Source: a virus
Strand: one strand, 5' to 3'
Length of the DNA stretch: 41,255 bases
IMG/VR virus record: IMGVR_UViG_3300024265_000111
Span: 1 to 41,255 of that record
This document shows positions 21,379 through 29,712 of this stretch, one piece after another. The position numbers and the translations under genes are program-made. Below the pieces are notes generated by a model that was not told the DNA's origin, made no database searches, and worked only from the letters and a program-made list of their open reading frames with translations. How positions within the stretch are numbered: position 1 is the first letter of the stretch; each line of letters starts with the position of its first letter.

Positions 21379-22680
21379 TTAAGTTTGATTACCAATTACC
21401 ACGCCACACATTTCAGGCTCAAGGACATTGCCCCGGGCCCACATAAGAATGCGGTATTTGGTATCGAGGGTATTGATGCTAGAGCTCTTCATCAACACCA
21501 ACTCAATTCCTGAATCTGTAGCTCGGCGCATACTAGAAACACCGCCGCTATTCATGTCTGCCATTGCAAGCGAACCATGAACGATTTCCACAGCCTCATT
21601 GACAAAAAAGATATTGGTCAATGCGTCAACGGTATTCAAGAACGTGATTACCGCAGTGTCATTCGCCTCATCACTACAATTGGCATATTCCAATTCCGCG
21701 CCTACAGGAGTTGGACTTGCTGTTAAATTGTTGGTGATAATGGGCGGTGTAATCTCCCATTCGGTTGCAGAATTCACCTTGACAATTCTGAACGTTTGCG
21801 GCCGCAAGGAGTTTTTCTTATTGATCTTACCCAATGCGTTGATTCCGGCGATTGAGAAAGCATCACCGGGCGCGCCACCTGTGCCGGTTTGAACGGTCAG
21901 GAGCATGGTACGGTTATCAATATTCCGGCCATTGGCATCTTTGGCTCTGGGAATAAACTTCTGGTTCCCGTTCACCGTATAGCCGGTTGCCGTTGTAGCA
22001 GCCAGGGAAGGTGCAAAGTTTGCCTTGAATGAATCAAAGGTTGCAATCCGGGGAATCATTGAACGCTCGAAAGCAGTCAATGAAACACCTGTAGGAGGTG
22101 CATCCCTGTTGGCAAGGTTCCCTGATATGCCATTCCAGTCAATCGCGTTCATGATCACAGTACGCGGATCCGTAAGAGGAACACCACGAATGGTCATGAG
22201 TGATTCAGCAGTCACCATCTGACTGTAATTGGTGATAGCCGCTGAATCTGCGACGAAGATTGAACCCTTAAACGCGATTTCTTCCGCCATTATCACATCC
22301 AAATCGGATGAAAGTTTTTGGATTGTACTGTCGATAATCCTATCCCTTTGCTGTGCATCATTGAGTTCGACCGCATTCATGGTGAACGCATTTGAAATCA
22401 AATCCGAAGGGTCAGAATCATTGAAATCCAAGGTTGATGGAACAGCCAATTGCGTTCGGGTTGTAAAATCCGCGTCCTGCAACACCCGCCCTTTTACGCT
22501 TTTACCGCGATAAGGCAGAGGCCTCCAAAGCTCCTGCGTGGTATTGTTACCGGTCCTGGCACCTGTCAGTTCCGGCATTTTGAATTTATGTGCCTGTTTT
22601 GCAGTGATGTTATTATCGTTGAACTTTGCAATCAGTTCGTCGAACATCACCCTTTCTTCTGTTACAAAATCACTAGCCAT
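21379..22680 (-). CDS. Major coat protein, P22 gp5-like
   Basis: 433 residues, starting MASDFVTEERVMFDELIAKF. Features of the P22 coat family: LWRPLPYRGKSV, LAVPSTLDFND, AFTMNAVELNDAQQRDRI, SMVTAESLMTIRGVPLTDPR and the IPRIATFDSFK segment; HK97-like fold. Length is close to P22 gp5. It follows the scaffold and precedes a strong terminator, as expected for the most expressed virion gene. Confidence 0.9.
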   Translation of the reverse strand: MASDFVTEERVMFDELIAKFNDNNITAKQAHKFKMPELTGARTGNNTTQELWRPLPYRGKSVKGRVLQDADFTTRTQLAVPSTLDFNDSDPSDLISNAFTMNAVELNDAQQRDRIIDSTIQKLSSDLDVIMAEEIAFKGSIFVADSAAITNYSQMVTAESLMTIRGVPLTDPRTVIMNAIDWNGISGNLANRDAPPTGVSLTAFERSMIPRIATFDSFKANFAPSLAATTATGYTVNGNQKFIPRAKDANGRNIDNRTMLLTVQTGTGGAPGDAFSIAGINALGKINKKNSLRPQTFRIVKVNSATEWEITPPIITNNLTASPTPVGAELEYANCSDEANDTAVITFLNTVDALTNIFFVNEAVEIVHGSLAMADMNSGGVSSMRRATDSGIELVLMKSSSINTLDTKYRILMWARGNVLEPEMCGVVIGNQT

Positions 22681-22714
22681 AATATTAATTCCTTAAATTA
22701 AAATCCCTCCCCAT

Positions 22715-23716
22715 CTACCAAGGCAAATGCTTTGCCTTTTCCTTTTGCAATTCCTTTCTGTGATCATCCATGAAATCAGAATAGATGGACTGGTCGCCCA
22801 CCTTCTGTGACTTTTCCAGCACCTTGAGTCGTTTTGCCTCAAAGCCTGTGGCCGCAGCAGGTGAACCCCCTGGCAATGGTGTATCCGGGTTGGGAGTTGT
22901 TTTTGGTTTTGGTTTATTTTTAGAACCTGGTTTACTTGCACGTTCCAGCAATCGAATTGCTTTAATATCTTTTTTTGATTCCAGCGCATCAGCAAGCTCA
23001 AACGCCAAATCTTCATCAGCACCAAGTCGGTAAATTATTTCATGGGAATCTTCGCAACCATTAATGATTGCCTTAACACCCGCCGACCCAATGATATTGA
23101 TGAGAGCATCCTCTTTTTCTTCATAATCGCTGTTGATTGTTAAGGCCTTGCGATAATGTTCCTTCTGCTTGCGCTCGGTATCACGCTGCAGATTATCGGT
23201 GGATGCTGTGTCCTGATGGGTCTTTGTTTGCCTTGATACTTCCTGTTTGATTTCTTCTTTGTTCTGATCCCTCAAATACTCCTGAAACTTCTTTACGTAT
23301 TTAGGATCTTGAACACCATCTTCGAAATCATCAGGACTCGGTTCTACCGGTTTTTTCTCAGCGCCATTCCTATTGCTTGCGAGTTGCATAATCTCAATTC
23401 GCTGATTCGCAATGGCAAGCTGGTTTTGAAGCTCCTGGTTGCCTGATTCAAGCTGGCTTTTATCGCCGTTCAGCTTTCTAATTCGATTGCTGACTCTGTG
23501 TTGTGCAGACCGGTTGTTTGATTCTTTTTTGTCTGCCTCTTGTCCACCGTCACCACCGGATTCTGACTCTCCATCTTCTGAGCCTTCCGCTTCTGAACCT
23601 TCTGCCTCCGTTCCTTCCGATTCCTCGCCCGCCTCATCGGCGTTATTCTCATCAGCTTGAACTTCGTTTTCTTGTTCATTGGTTTCGTTTTCAAGGTCTT
23701 TGATTTCTGTGGTCAT
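22715..23716 (-). CDS. Scaffolding protein
   Basis: 333 residues. The N-terminal 60 residues are almost only Glu, Asp, Ala, Ser and Gly (ADEAGEESEGTEAEGSEAEG). Then a coiled coil (NRIRKLNGDKSQLESGNQEL), helical middle and a basic C-terminus (MDDHRKELQKEKAKHLPW), the part that binds coat in P22 gp8. Position between portal and coat agrees. It should direct procapsid assembly and exit. Confidence 0.8.
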   Translation of the reverse strand: MTTEIKDLENETNEQENEVQADENNADEAGEESEGTEAEGSEAEGSEDGESESGGDGGQEADKKESNNRSAQHRVSNRIRKLNGDKSQLESGNQELQNQLAIANQRIEIMQLASNRNGAEKKPVEPSPDDFEDGVQDPKYVKKFQEYLRDQNKEEIKQEVSRQTKTHQDTASTDNLQRDTERKQKEHYRKALTINSDYEEKEDALINIIGSAGVKAIINGCEDSHEIIYRLGADEDLAFELADALESKKDIKAIRLLERASKPGSKNKPKPKTTPNPDTPLPGGSPAAATGFEAKRLKVLEKSQKVGDQSIYSDFMDDHRKELQKEKAKHLPW

Positions 23717-23743
23717 GATTAAATCCTCTTTAAATTGTTGGCA

Positions 23744-23755
23744 ATATTGCCCTCG
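23744..23755. promoter_or_regulatory. 12-bp perfect palindrome before the scaffold gene
   Basis: GGCAATATTGCC lies about 28-39 bp upstream of the scaffold ATG (23716). It could be a regulator site or a small RNA hairpin near the scaffold ribosome site. No other copy was noticed. Confidence 0.3.
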
Positions 23756-23784
23756 TATTTAACGTTCCGGCAAACGGGCTGGTT

Positions 23785-23955
23785 TTATGATCCAGCAATC
23801 CTTTTGTGTTGCTCATAACCTGACAAAATATCAACAATGGTGAATCCCTGGCTGTATGCCTTGTTGATAATCCTGTTAACTTTATTCTTATTCTTCATTT
23901 TAAAGGCTCTCCTTAGCCATCTTGGCAAGGGTCGTGATACATCTGATTCAGCCAT
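23785..23955 (-). CDS. Small basic protein upstream of scaffold
   Basis: A 56-residue ORF, MAESDVSRPLPRWLRRAFKM, then KNKNKVNRIINKAYSQGFTI and VDILSGYEQH. AGGAG lies 6 nt before ATG 23955, and this site overlaps the stop of the previous gene. It is very basic in the middle. No family is recognised. Confidence 0.6.
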   Translation of the reverse strand: MAESDVSRPLPRWLRRAFKMKNKNKVNRIINKAYSQGFTIVDILSGYEQHKRIAGS

Positions 23956-23964
23956 ATCAATCTC

Positions 23965-24153
23965 CTAAAATGGGTCAATGCCCAACTGTTGTTTCAGTTT
24001 CCTTTGTTTGACAAATAATTTTTCACTAGTCTTTGAGCGTTCTTCAAGCGTCTTGGTAACGCTCTGCAACTCTTTCAACTTTTTCATCTGGCCCGGATTT
24101 CCGGAAACCTTTTTAGCTTTCTTTGTTCGTCTTGGAGATATTGCCTGCGCCAT
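23965..24153 (-). CDS. Small basic coiled-coil protein
   Basis: 62 residues, starting MAQAISPRRTKKAKKVSGNP, then a coiled coil (KKLKELQSVTKTLEERSKTS). AAGGAAAATT precedes the ATG. It lies between portal and scaffold genes, so may help head assembly. Function unknown. Confidence 0.6.
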   Translation of the reverse strand: MAQAISPRRTKKAKKVSGNPGQMKKLKELQSVTKTLEERSKTSEKLFVKQRKLKQQLGIDPF

Positions 24154-24164
24154 AATTTTCCTTT

Positions 24165-26321
24165 CTATTGGCTACCAACTGGTAATTGACCCAATGGCCT
24201 GAATATTGATTCTCTGATTTCCTTGAGAGTCTTGGCTTCATTCACCCGTATATCAGAAGCGGTTTTTGCCTGGTTAATCTGAATATCAGATAAGGTTTTC
24301 CGAGTCTGTGCGTCCTTCAACTCAGCACTCTTGATTTTCTCGGCACTCGCCGCATCCAGGTTCCGGGCTTCTGATAACTGCTGCTGAGTAGCGGCTTCAA
24401 TCAATTCCTGTTGAGGATCTTCCTGCTGCTGTTGCTGTTGCTGCTCAATCAGAAATTGTTTTTCTTCATCGGTTTCAGGCTCCACCGTGCGCTGCAGTAA
24501 CCTCATTCGGCGGTTGAGTTTCTTGATAGATTCCAAGCCAGTACCCGCCATATTTTCAATGACAACACCACCCAATTCCGGCATGAATTGTTGCATGGCC
24601 GGGATATTGGCAAAGGTTTCCATCATTTTCAAAGCTGTGTCTGTGGTTTCCTGCCGTTGAGTCTCATACTGTGGCCCGACATCAGCATAAGCCTTGAACC
24701 TCTTGCCGCTAATGTTATTGACTTCGACAAAACGGCCAGTCTGACGGTCTTGCTCCATCTTCATAAGTTGAATGGTGCTTTCGGAACCATCGGCCCCAAT
24801 AATCGTCATAGTTCTTTTGGTTGTGTATAACTCTGAGGCCTTCGACTCATAAACCACGCCCAATCTCTCAATGCCTGTGCTGATGTTCTCCATCACCGGC
24901 TGAGTCGTTAGATTCTGAATCTTCCTGGCCTCTATTATGCCCTTGCCTGACGCATCTGGGTCCTTGGCCTCAACCGGGTTTATGCCGGTAAAACTCTGAA
25001 TCATGGCCGGAATAGCACCCATTAAGGCGGCTGTGTTCTGGTCCAATTGGCCCGGTTCTATATAACCAATCGGGCCACCGCCGGCAATCGGGTTGCCGTC
25101 TGAATCCTTCAAGACATTTGCCAAGCCATAGGCCTTGCTCGAGATGTTTGCCCAGATATCATCAAACCCCTCACCAATCACCTGATCCGGGTCAAAGATG
25201 GGTTTCCTGTCCGAACTCGAAGCTGAACCCTCAGATAGTTTGGAAAGCAATTGATTCAGTAACCGGGAAATATCCTTTAAATCCCTGACAAAGCCATTCC
25301 ACCATTCAACGCCACTGACAAAGATTCGCTCACCATAAAAAGGCACAACAGGAATGAGCTTGCCTGAAATCCTTCGTGGTTCCTCAAAGAACTTGACACC
25401 ACTGAATACTGATTTCATTATCTGTTCGCTGACAATCTCCCGTTTTCTGCGAAGTTTCAGGCCCCGGGCCTTGATATCATCTGCCATTTCCTCGTTCTGC
25501 TTTTCGTTGAATGTCTCAATCTCACCGGTACTGAAATTGTCATAAATGAAAATCGTTTCCTTTTCCTCAACCTTGTCATACCTGGTCGCAACAAATACCG
25601 CATCTTGCTGGCTCGTTATATTGTTATCCAGCGCCCTATTGTGTGGCTGATACGCGGATACTGGGTCTTCACCAGGGAATTCCAGAAGGAATCCTTTGCG
25701 CGAATATCTCTTTAATACCGTGCATCGGGTAGCATCGGCCTTATCTATTTCCTGGGCACCCTCATTCCAAAACACTGAATTGTAGGCATTAAACAACGAT
25801 CGCAGCTCAATCCTTTGTAAGTCGTTTTCCGGGTCGCCTTTATCCTCAAACCGTTCGGCCATCAGCACCGCACCATAGCCGCAGTGCATGACCTCTAAAA
25901 CAGCGTTATCAATGGCTTTCTTACCTGTGCTTTCGCTCCTGAAATCAGCGCGCCACAACCCATTTAAGAGCTTGGCGTCCTTATCTGAGGTTTTTTCATC
26001 GTTCCCGGGCTTGTATTCGACCCCAACCCGGTTCATGTTCCATTCGGCTATCACATCCCTTAAAAACTTAGCGATCATCGGGAACTGCAGTTTGACCTTG
26101 TTCTGCAATTTCTTTTCGAAGAACCCATCCCACATACCGTTAATGACATTCAAGAACCTCAAATCATCCTCTGACTGGTCACTTTGAACATCGACAGCAT
26201 CGGCATCGTTGTTGATGTCACGCCTGAACCTTTCAAGCATATCTTGGGTGGTTTCACCAATTTGCTCAACCGGTTTCTTTTTAAGCGTTGCTTTCTTGTT
26301 TTTCTTATTCTTTCTCGCCAT
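24165..26321 (-). CDS. Portal protein, P22 gp1-like
   Basis: 718 residues, in the size range of P22 portal. It reads FRRDINNDADAVDVQSDQSE, FRSESTGKKAIDNAVLEVMH, GYGAVLMAERFED, RISGKLIPVVPFYGERIFVS, WWNGFVRDLKDISRLLNQLL, and GYIEPGQ, all typical of P22-like portals. The C-terminus is helical with a poly-Gln run (about 639-645) and QTRKTLSDIQINQAKTASDI heptad repeats, matching the P22 barrel. It forms the dodecameric DNA channel. Confidence 0.93.
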   Translation of the reverse strand: MARKNKKNKKATLKKKPVEQIGETTQDMLERFRRDINNDADAVDVQSDQSEDDLRFLNVINGMWDGFFEKKLQNKVKLQFPMIAKFLRDVIAEWNMNRVGVEYKPGNDEKTSDKDAKLLNGLWRADFRSESTGKKAIDNAVLEVMHCGYGAVLMAERFEDKGDPENDLQRIELRSLFNAYNSVFWNEGAQEIDKADATRCTVLKRYSRKGFLLEFPGEDPVSAYQPHNRALDNNITSQQDAVFVATRYDKVEEKETIFIYDNFSTGEIETFNEKQNEEMADDIKARGLKLRRKREIVSEQIMKSVFSGVKFFEEPRRISGKLIPVVPFYGERIFVSGVEWWNGFVRDLKDISRLLNQLLSKLSEGSASSSDRKPIFDPDQVIGEGFDDIWANISSKAYGLANVLKDSDGNPIAGGGPIGYIEPGQLDQNTAALMGAIPAMIQSFTGINPVEAKDPDASGKGIIEARKIQNLTTQPVMENISTGIERLGVVYESKASELYTTKRTMTIIGADGSESTIQLMKMEQDRQTGRFVEVNNISGKRFKAYADVGPQYETQRQETTDTALKMMETFANIPAMQQFMPELGGVVIENMAGTGLESIKKLNRRMRLLQRTVEPETDEEKQFLIEQQQQQQQEDPQQELIEAATQQQLSEARNLDAASAEKIKSAELKDAQTRKTLSDIQINQAKTASDIRVNEAKTLKEIRESIFRPLGQLPVGSQ

Positions 26322-26333
26322 GATTTCCTTTAT

Positions 26334-27707
26334 CTAGCCGTCATATCCAAGGCCCTGTAGATCCGGGGCAGTGAATTTCTTTTTGGTATCTCGCTCTGGT
26401 TTTGTCAGACCAGGAAATAACTCATAAGCCCCCCATACCAGCCAATCAGCTCTATTTGGGGACTTGCTTCCACTGTATCCAGTAGTCGTAAAAGCTAACA
26501 ATTCGTCCTCTAAATCATCGAAGCGGCCTATAAACTTGATTTTCCCCGTTTCATGCAAAGCACTGACAGGTTCAGCCCTGATTGCCTTACCTCTTGAAGC
26601 ACTCACAGACTTGTAGGAAACAATAATCTTGGCCTTGGCGGCAGCCGTTTGAACCACAAACTTGACCATTTCTCCACCATAATTGTTTTCCCCTACCACC
26701 CTGTCGGCATCATGCCTCTGATAAGCCTGGACAACCACACCGCCCCACTTGGCAGGACCGGCATGAAGGGTCAAATCCTCAAACACATAAGCGTTGCCAT
26801 CGGATCCTAAACCCATCACCCCAATGCCGATATCATCATTGCTCTCTTCAGGGTCGTCACTGGCTCCTGACGGGTCCACAGGCACAATCATGCGAATCAT
26901 GGTTACATTCTCAGGGACACCATCAACCCTGTTGTCATTGATGATTTTCTCAGTCCATAGGGCGTTTTCAGTCTCATCGGTGAATAGGCCTAAATAGAAC
27001 CTATCGCGCTGTCTTTTTGGTAAATCGTTTAATTCGTCAAGATATTCTTCTGAAAGGTTCTCTTTGTTGTCCACCGGGTTCATTAACAAGCTGGCATATT
27101 TCTCTGGATTCTTTAATGCCAGGCGAGTAACAGGGTCTTTCTTTTCAAGAAATAACTTGTGGCTCCAATGTCCTTTAGTGGGTGGGTTCTCGTCATAAAA
27201 CATCTTTAAACGCAGTATCTTAGTCACCCCATCCACGACATAAGGACACTTCTGTGCCAGCCTGGTGATCAGAAGCAGCCTGTTTGAATAAGATATCTGC
27301 GAACATTCGTTCAACGTGATGGTGGCGTACTCGTTACCGAGAATCTTTTCAGCCCTTTCCTTGTCATCCAGGCCACCGAACCATAGCTCTGAGCCATTCT
27401 GGAACTTGGCATAAAAGTCCACGTTGTCCTGATGCCACTTCATTCCCGGCCAGCAAAGCCTCATTACCTTGGGGAACGTATCGAGCATGACTGACTTCTT
27501 GACGCTGTTGAACCTGAACCTGGCAATCAAATGCCTTGAACTGGGAACGGCCAGAGCTCTAATCACTTTGGACCGAACCAATGTGAAGGTCTTGGTAGAG
27601 CGCGACCCGCCGTACAACAGGATATGCTTGGCAGGGCTACTGATTAGATCAATGGCCTCTTCCTGCTTGCTGGTCAGGGTGAATTCTTGTTCAAGCGTTG
27701 CTGTCAT
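26334..27707 (-). CDS. terL: Terminase large subunit
   Basis: 457 residues. Walker A is LLYGGSRSTKT (about 31-41), the Walker B region is ATITLNECSQISY with the catalytic Glu, and the nuclease domain has VDPSGASDD, VVGENNYGGEMV and a C-terminal acidic region (NRADWLVWGAYEL). AGAGG precedes the ATG. The ATPase pumps DNA into the procapsid through the portal, and the RNase H-like domain cuts it. P22 relatives package headfuls, which fits a circular assembly. Confidence 0.93.
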   Translation of the reverse strand: MTATLEQEFTLTSKQEEAIDLISSPAKHILLYGGSRSTKTFTLVRSKVIRALAVPSSRHLIARFRFNSVKKSVMLDTFPKVMRLCWPGMKWHQDNVDFYAKFQNGSELWFGGLDDKERAEKILGNEYATITLNECSQISYSNRLLLITRLAQKCPYVVDGVTKILRLKMFYDENPPTKGHWSHKLFLEKKDPVTRLALKNPEKYASLLMNPVDNKENLSEEYLDELNDLPKRQRDRFYLGLFTDETENALWTEKIINDNRVDGVPENVTMIRMIVPVDPSGASDDPEESNDDIGIGVMGLGSDGNAYVFEDLTLHAGPAKWGGVVVQAYQRHDADRVVGENNYGGEMVKFVVQTAAAKAKIIVSYKSVSASRGKAIRAEPVSALHETGKIKFIGRFDDLEDELLAFTTTGYSGSKSPNRADWLVWGAYELFPGLTKPERDTKKKFTAPDLQGLGYDG

Positions 27708-27716
27708 TCAAAGCCT

Positions 27717-28271
27717 CTAAAGGTTGCCAGCATCCTTACTACTTATATTCACAGTAAATCCTTGTGGAAGGTCCACTTCATGTTTATTCGGGAACAACCC
27801 CAAATGCTTGCCATAATCAGTCAACGCGCCTTTTTTGTCGTGTAATTTGATCTTATTGACCCGCGTCGCAATATGCTTAATGCCTGCCTCCCCGCCTATT
27901 TCAGCACCACCGGCCAACTCCTGGATATCTATGCATTGAATGGTCTTTGCAACTTCATCTGGTAAAGAATGAACAGGTAATAAGTTTCCATCCTCGCCAT
28001 AAAGATTCTTGATGTTTTGAAAGGCAATCAAACTCAACTCACTCAAAACCCTGTCTTGTGAGTTTTGGGCGCGCTTGATTTTGTCTTGGGTTCCTTCCTC
28101 GATAGCCTTTTGTATATCCGGGTTCTTTAATAATTTCGGTCCATTGGTATTGGCTGTATCCTCCGAACAACCCTTGTAAACCCGTGAATATGCTTGGGTT
28201 GCATTAAAATCCACAAGATATTCTTGAACAAACTGTTCGTGTTCGTATTTGAGTTTGAGTTCTTCAATCAT
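27717..28271 (-). CDS. terS: Terminase small subunit
   Basis: 184 residues. The N-terminal helix-turn-helix (HEQFVQEYLVDFNATQAYSR, NTNGPKLLKNPDIQKAIEEG) is the Terminase_2/TerS pattern. The middle (QNSQDRVLSELSLIAFQNIK) is an oligomerisation region and the C-terminus is basic. It recognises the packaging site. Its ATG directly follows the stop of the zinc-ribbon gene (TAAATG). Confidence 0.88.
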   Translation of the reverse strand: MIEELKLKYEHEQFVQEYLVDFNATQAYSRVYKGCSEDTANTNGPKLLKNPDIQKAIEEGTQDKIKRAQNSQDRVLSELSLIAFQNIKNLYGEDGNLLPVHSLPDEVAKTIQCIDIQELAGGAEIGGEAGIKHIATRVNKIKLHDKKGALTDYGKHLGLFPNKHEVDLPQGFTVNISSKDAGNL

Positions 28272-28433
28272 TTATTGCTCAACTTCCCAAGTCATAATTC
28301 CATCACTCTTGTGTCCACAATCATCACACTCTAAACCAGGGGGCAGTTCCATATTTGAAACCAAAATTATTTCCTGTTCTCCATGGCAATCAGGGCAAGT
28401 CCAGTAAGCTAATTCGGTTTCAGTGGGATACAT
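28272..28433 (-). CDS. Small zinc-ribbon protein
   Basis: A 53-residue ORF with TCPDCHGEQEIILVS and LECDDCGHKSD, two CxxC knuckles forming a zinc ribbon. The start shares bases with the previous stop (TAATG, 28433) and its stop abuts the TerS ATG. It may be a late regulator or an HNH-less packaging helper; function unknown. Confidence 0.65.
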   Translation of the reverse strand: MYPTETELAYWTCPDCHGEQEIILVSNMELPPGLECDDCGHKSDGIMTWEVEQ

Positions 28434-28546
28434 TATTTCCTTGGCTTCCTTGGTTTCCGGCGTGTCCCGTTCGGCCTGGTGGGTCTGGTGCCATTACCTT
28501 TTGTGCCCTTCCTGGACTTGCGCGTTCCGTTCTGAGGTTTAGGCAT
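28433..28546 (-). CDS. Very basic small peptide
   Basis: A 37-codon ORF, MPKPQNGTRKSRKGTKGNGT then RPTRPNGTRRKPRKPRK, with three NGTR/GNGTR repeats and about 40 percent Lys/Arg. AAAAGGAAATATT precedes the ATG. It is likely to bind nucleic acid. It is translationally coupled to the zinc-ribbon gene. Confidence 0.55.
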   Translation of the reverse strand: MPKPQNGTRKSRKGTKGNGTRPTRPNGTRRKPRKPRK

Positions 28547-28557
28547 AATATTTCCTT

Positions 28558-28869
28558 TTAGCCCCACGCCGGGGCAACATGAAACCTTTCCGGTATCTGC
28601 CGTTCCTGGTCTAAGGTTGCGTTCCTCAATATTCCAGTCAAATAATAGGGCGAATCAGAGCTGATAGCCAAAGCCGCTGTCTCGGTCGATGTCAAGAAAC
28701 CTTCCCATGCGTTGCCTGTGGGCGGAATAATTCTCGATATCAATGCAACGTCATCTGGAAAAACCTTGACTTCCATCAAAGCAATCCAGCCAGTGATATC
28801 TTCCCCGCCATCTAACTCAAAGCTAAATGGATGGTCCTCCCCCTGCCTGATTATGTCAATTTTAGACAC
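28558..28869 (-). CDS. Hypothetical virion-associated protein
   Basis: 103 residues, MSKIDIIRQGEDHPFSFELD, then WIALMEVKVFPDDVALISRI and YYLTGILRN. The beta-rich N-terminal pattern resembles N-terminal domains of phage fibre/baseplate attachment proteins (RG-D-x-P-F...DL-G...I). Downstream of the giant fibre in the same operon. Function unknown. Confidence 0.55.
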   Translation of the reverse strand: MSKIDIIRQGEDHPFSFELDGGEDITGWIALMEVKVFPDDVALISRIIPPTGNAWEGFLTSTETAALAISSDSPYYLTGILRNATLDQERQIPERFHVAPAWG

Positions 28870-28886
28870 TTGAACAATATCCCTAT

Positions 28887-29144
28887 TCAGACTGTTTCGT
28901 TATAATATGCAATACCCCTGGCCACCTTTGACCTCACCCATACAGGTGATGTCTCTTTGACAATCGTGGCCGTATCAGAAGGTTTCAACCTTTTCCCTAT
29001 TTCCCTAATGCCCGGCTGGTTCGGCACCTGCTGAAGAAACAAATCCTCAGAATTAACATTTTGGAAAGAATACGAGGCAGCCAATGTTAAGCCCGTAATC
29101 TCACTCCATTCATTAGTAAATTGCTCCTTTACTGTATCGCCCAT
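28887..29144 (-). CDS. Hypothetical virion-associated protein
   Basis: 85 residues, MGDTVKEQFTNEWSEITGLT, then SYSFQNVNSEDLFLQQVPNQ and a RLKPSDTATIVKETSPVWVR segment. It looks like a small beta-sandwich adaptor (NVNSEDLF / VWVRS). It starts right after repeat copy 2, with GGAGAAGGAA as ribosome site. Function unknown. Confidence 0.55.
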   Translation of the reverse strand: MGDTVKEQFTNEWSEITGLTLAASYSFQNVNSEDLFLQQVPNQPGIREIGKRLKPSDTATIVKETSPVWVRSKVARGIAYYNETV

Positions 29145-29157
29145 TTCCTTCTCCGAT

Positions 29158-29228
29158 CGTGGGTAGCTGGTTTATCCAGTGGCGCGTTAAACCCGCGTCG
29201 TGCCGGGGTTCCAGCCCCGGTGCTGCTC
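29158..29228. repeat. Three-hairpin tRNA-like repeat, copy 2
   Basis: 71 nt, same orientation and sequence as 12664-12733 except for one extra T in the first loop (TTTAT for TTAT). It again lies between a stop codon and the ribosome site of a minus-strand late gene. Confidence 0.85.
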
Positions 29229-29254
29229 CAATTAAAAATAAATTTTTATCTTCT

Positions 29255-29431
29255 TTACAAATCCGGGCAATTGCCAGGATGATTGGCACAAATCACCTTT
29301 TCAAAACGTTCTAATTTCTCTATATGCCCACTTATCTGGTCAGTGATACCGGAATAGAGCATTTCCAACGACCACCCCAATAGACCAATGAGGGCTACAG
29401 AAAGACCTGTAATTATGATTTTTTCAATCAT
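29255..29431 (-). CDS. Small membrane protein, holin- or spanin-like candidate
   Basis: A 58-residue ORF, MIEKIIITGLSVALIGLLGW with one membrane helix, then a polar helix SGITDQISGHIEKLERFEKV and ICANHPGNCPDL. The start overlaps the stop of the 80-residue gene (ATGA, 29428-29431). The topology suits a small membrane-anchored coiled coil. Function unknown. Confidence 0.55.
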   Translation of the reverse strand: MIEKIIITGLSVALIGLLGWSLEMLYSGITDQISGHIEKLERFEKVICANHPGNCPDL

Positions 29432-29670
29432 CTTCTCTTTTTTATACGTCTGTTAAGCTCTCTCATAGCGGTTAAATTCCCAGTTTTTCTGCCTGCTATT
29501 TTCCCAATAACTACGCGCCGATCCACAACTGTGATTCTCCTGTTAGCTGTAATCTGAGTCTGGGTTAGTTTGTTCATGGATTCACAAAACACGCGCAACT
29601 CTCTAAAGATTCCGACAATAAAATCCCCCGCCTCTTTTAAGACCTTTGACACTGATTCAAGTACATGCAT
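29428..29670 (-). CDS. Small basic protein downstream of the giant fibre
   Basis: 80 residues, MHVLESVSKVLKEAGDFIVG then a strongly basic C-terminus (NRRITVVDRRVVIGKIAGRK, LNRRIKKRR). AAAGGAAAGC precedes the ATG. The N-terminal amphipathic helix may touch membrane. Coupled to the next gene. Family unknown. Confidence 0.55.
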   Translation of the reverse strand: MHVLESVSKVLKEAGDFIVGIFRELRVFCESMNKLTQTQITANRRITVVDRRVVIGKIAGRKTGNLTAMRELNRRIKKRR

Positions 29671-29712
29671 TTTTGCTTTCCTTTTTCTGTTTAAAATTTA
29701 TCTTACTCTTCC

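Noticed and set aside
24420-24445. CAG-type poly-Gln repeat in the portal gene
   Set aside because: Short, imperfect and in frame; poly-Gln runs are common in portal C-termini.
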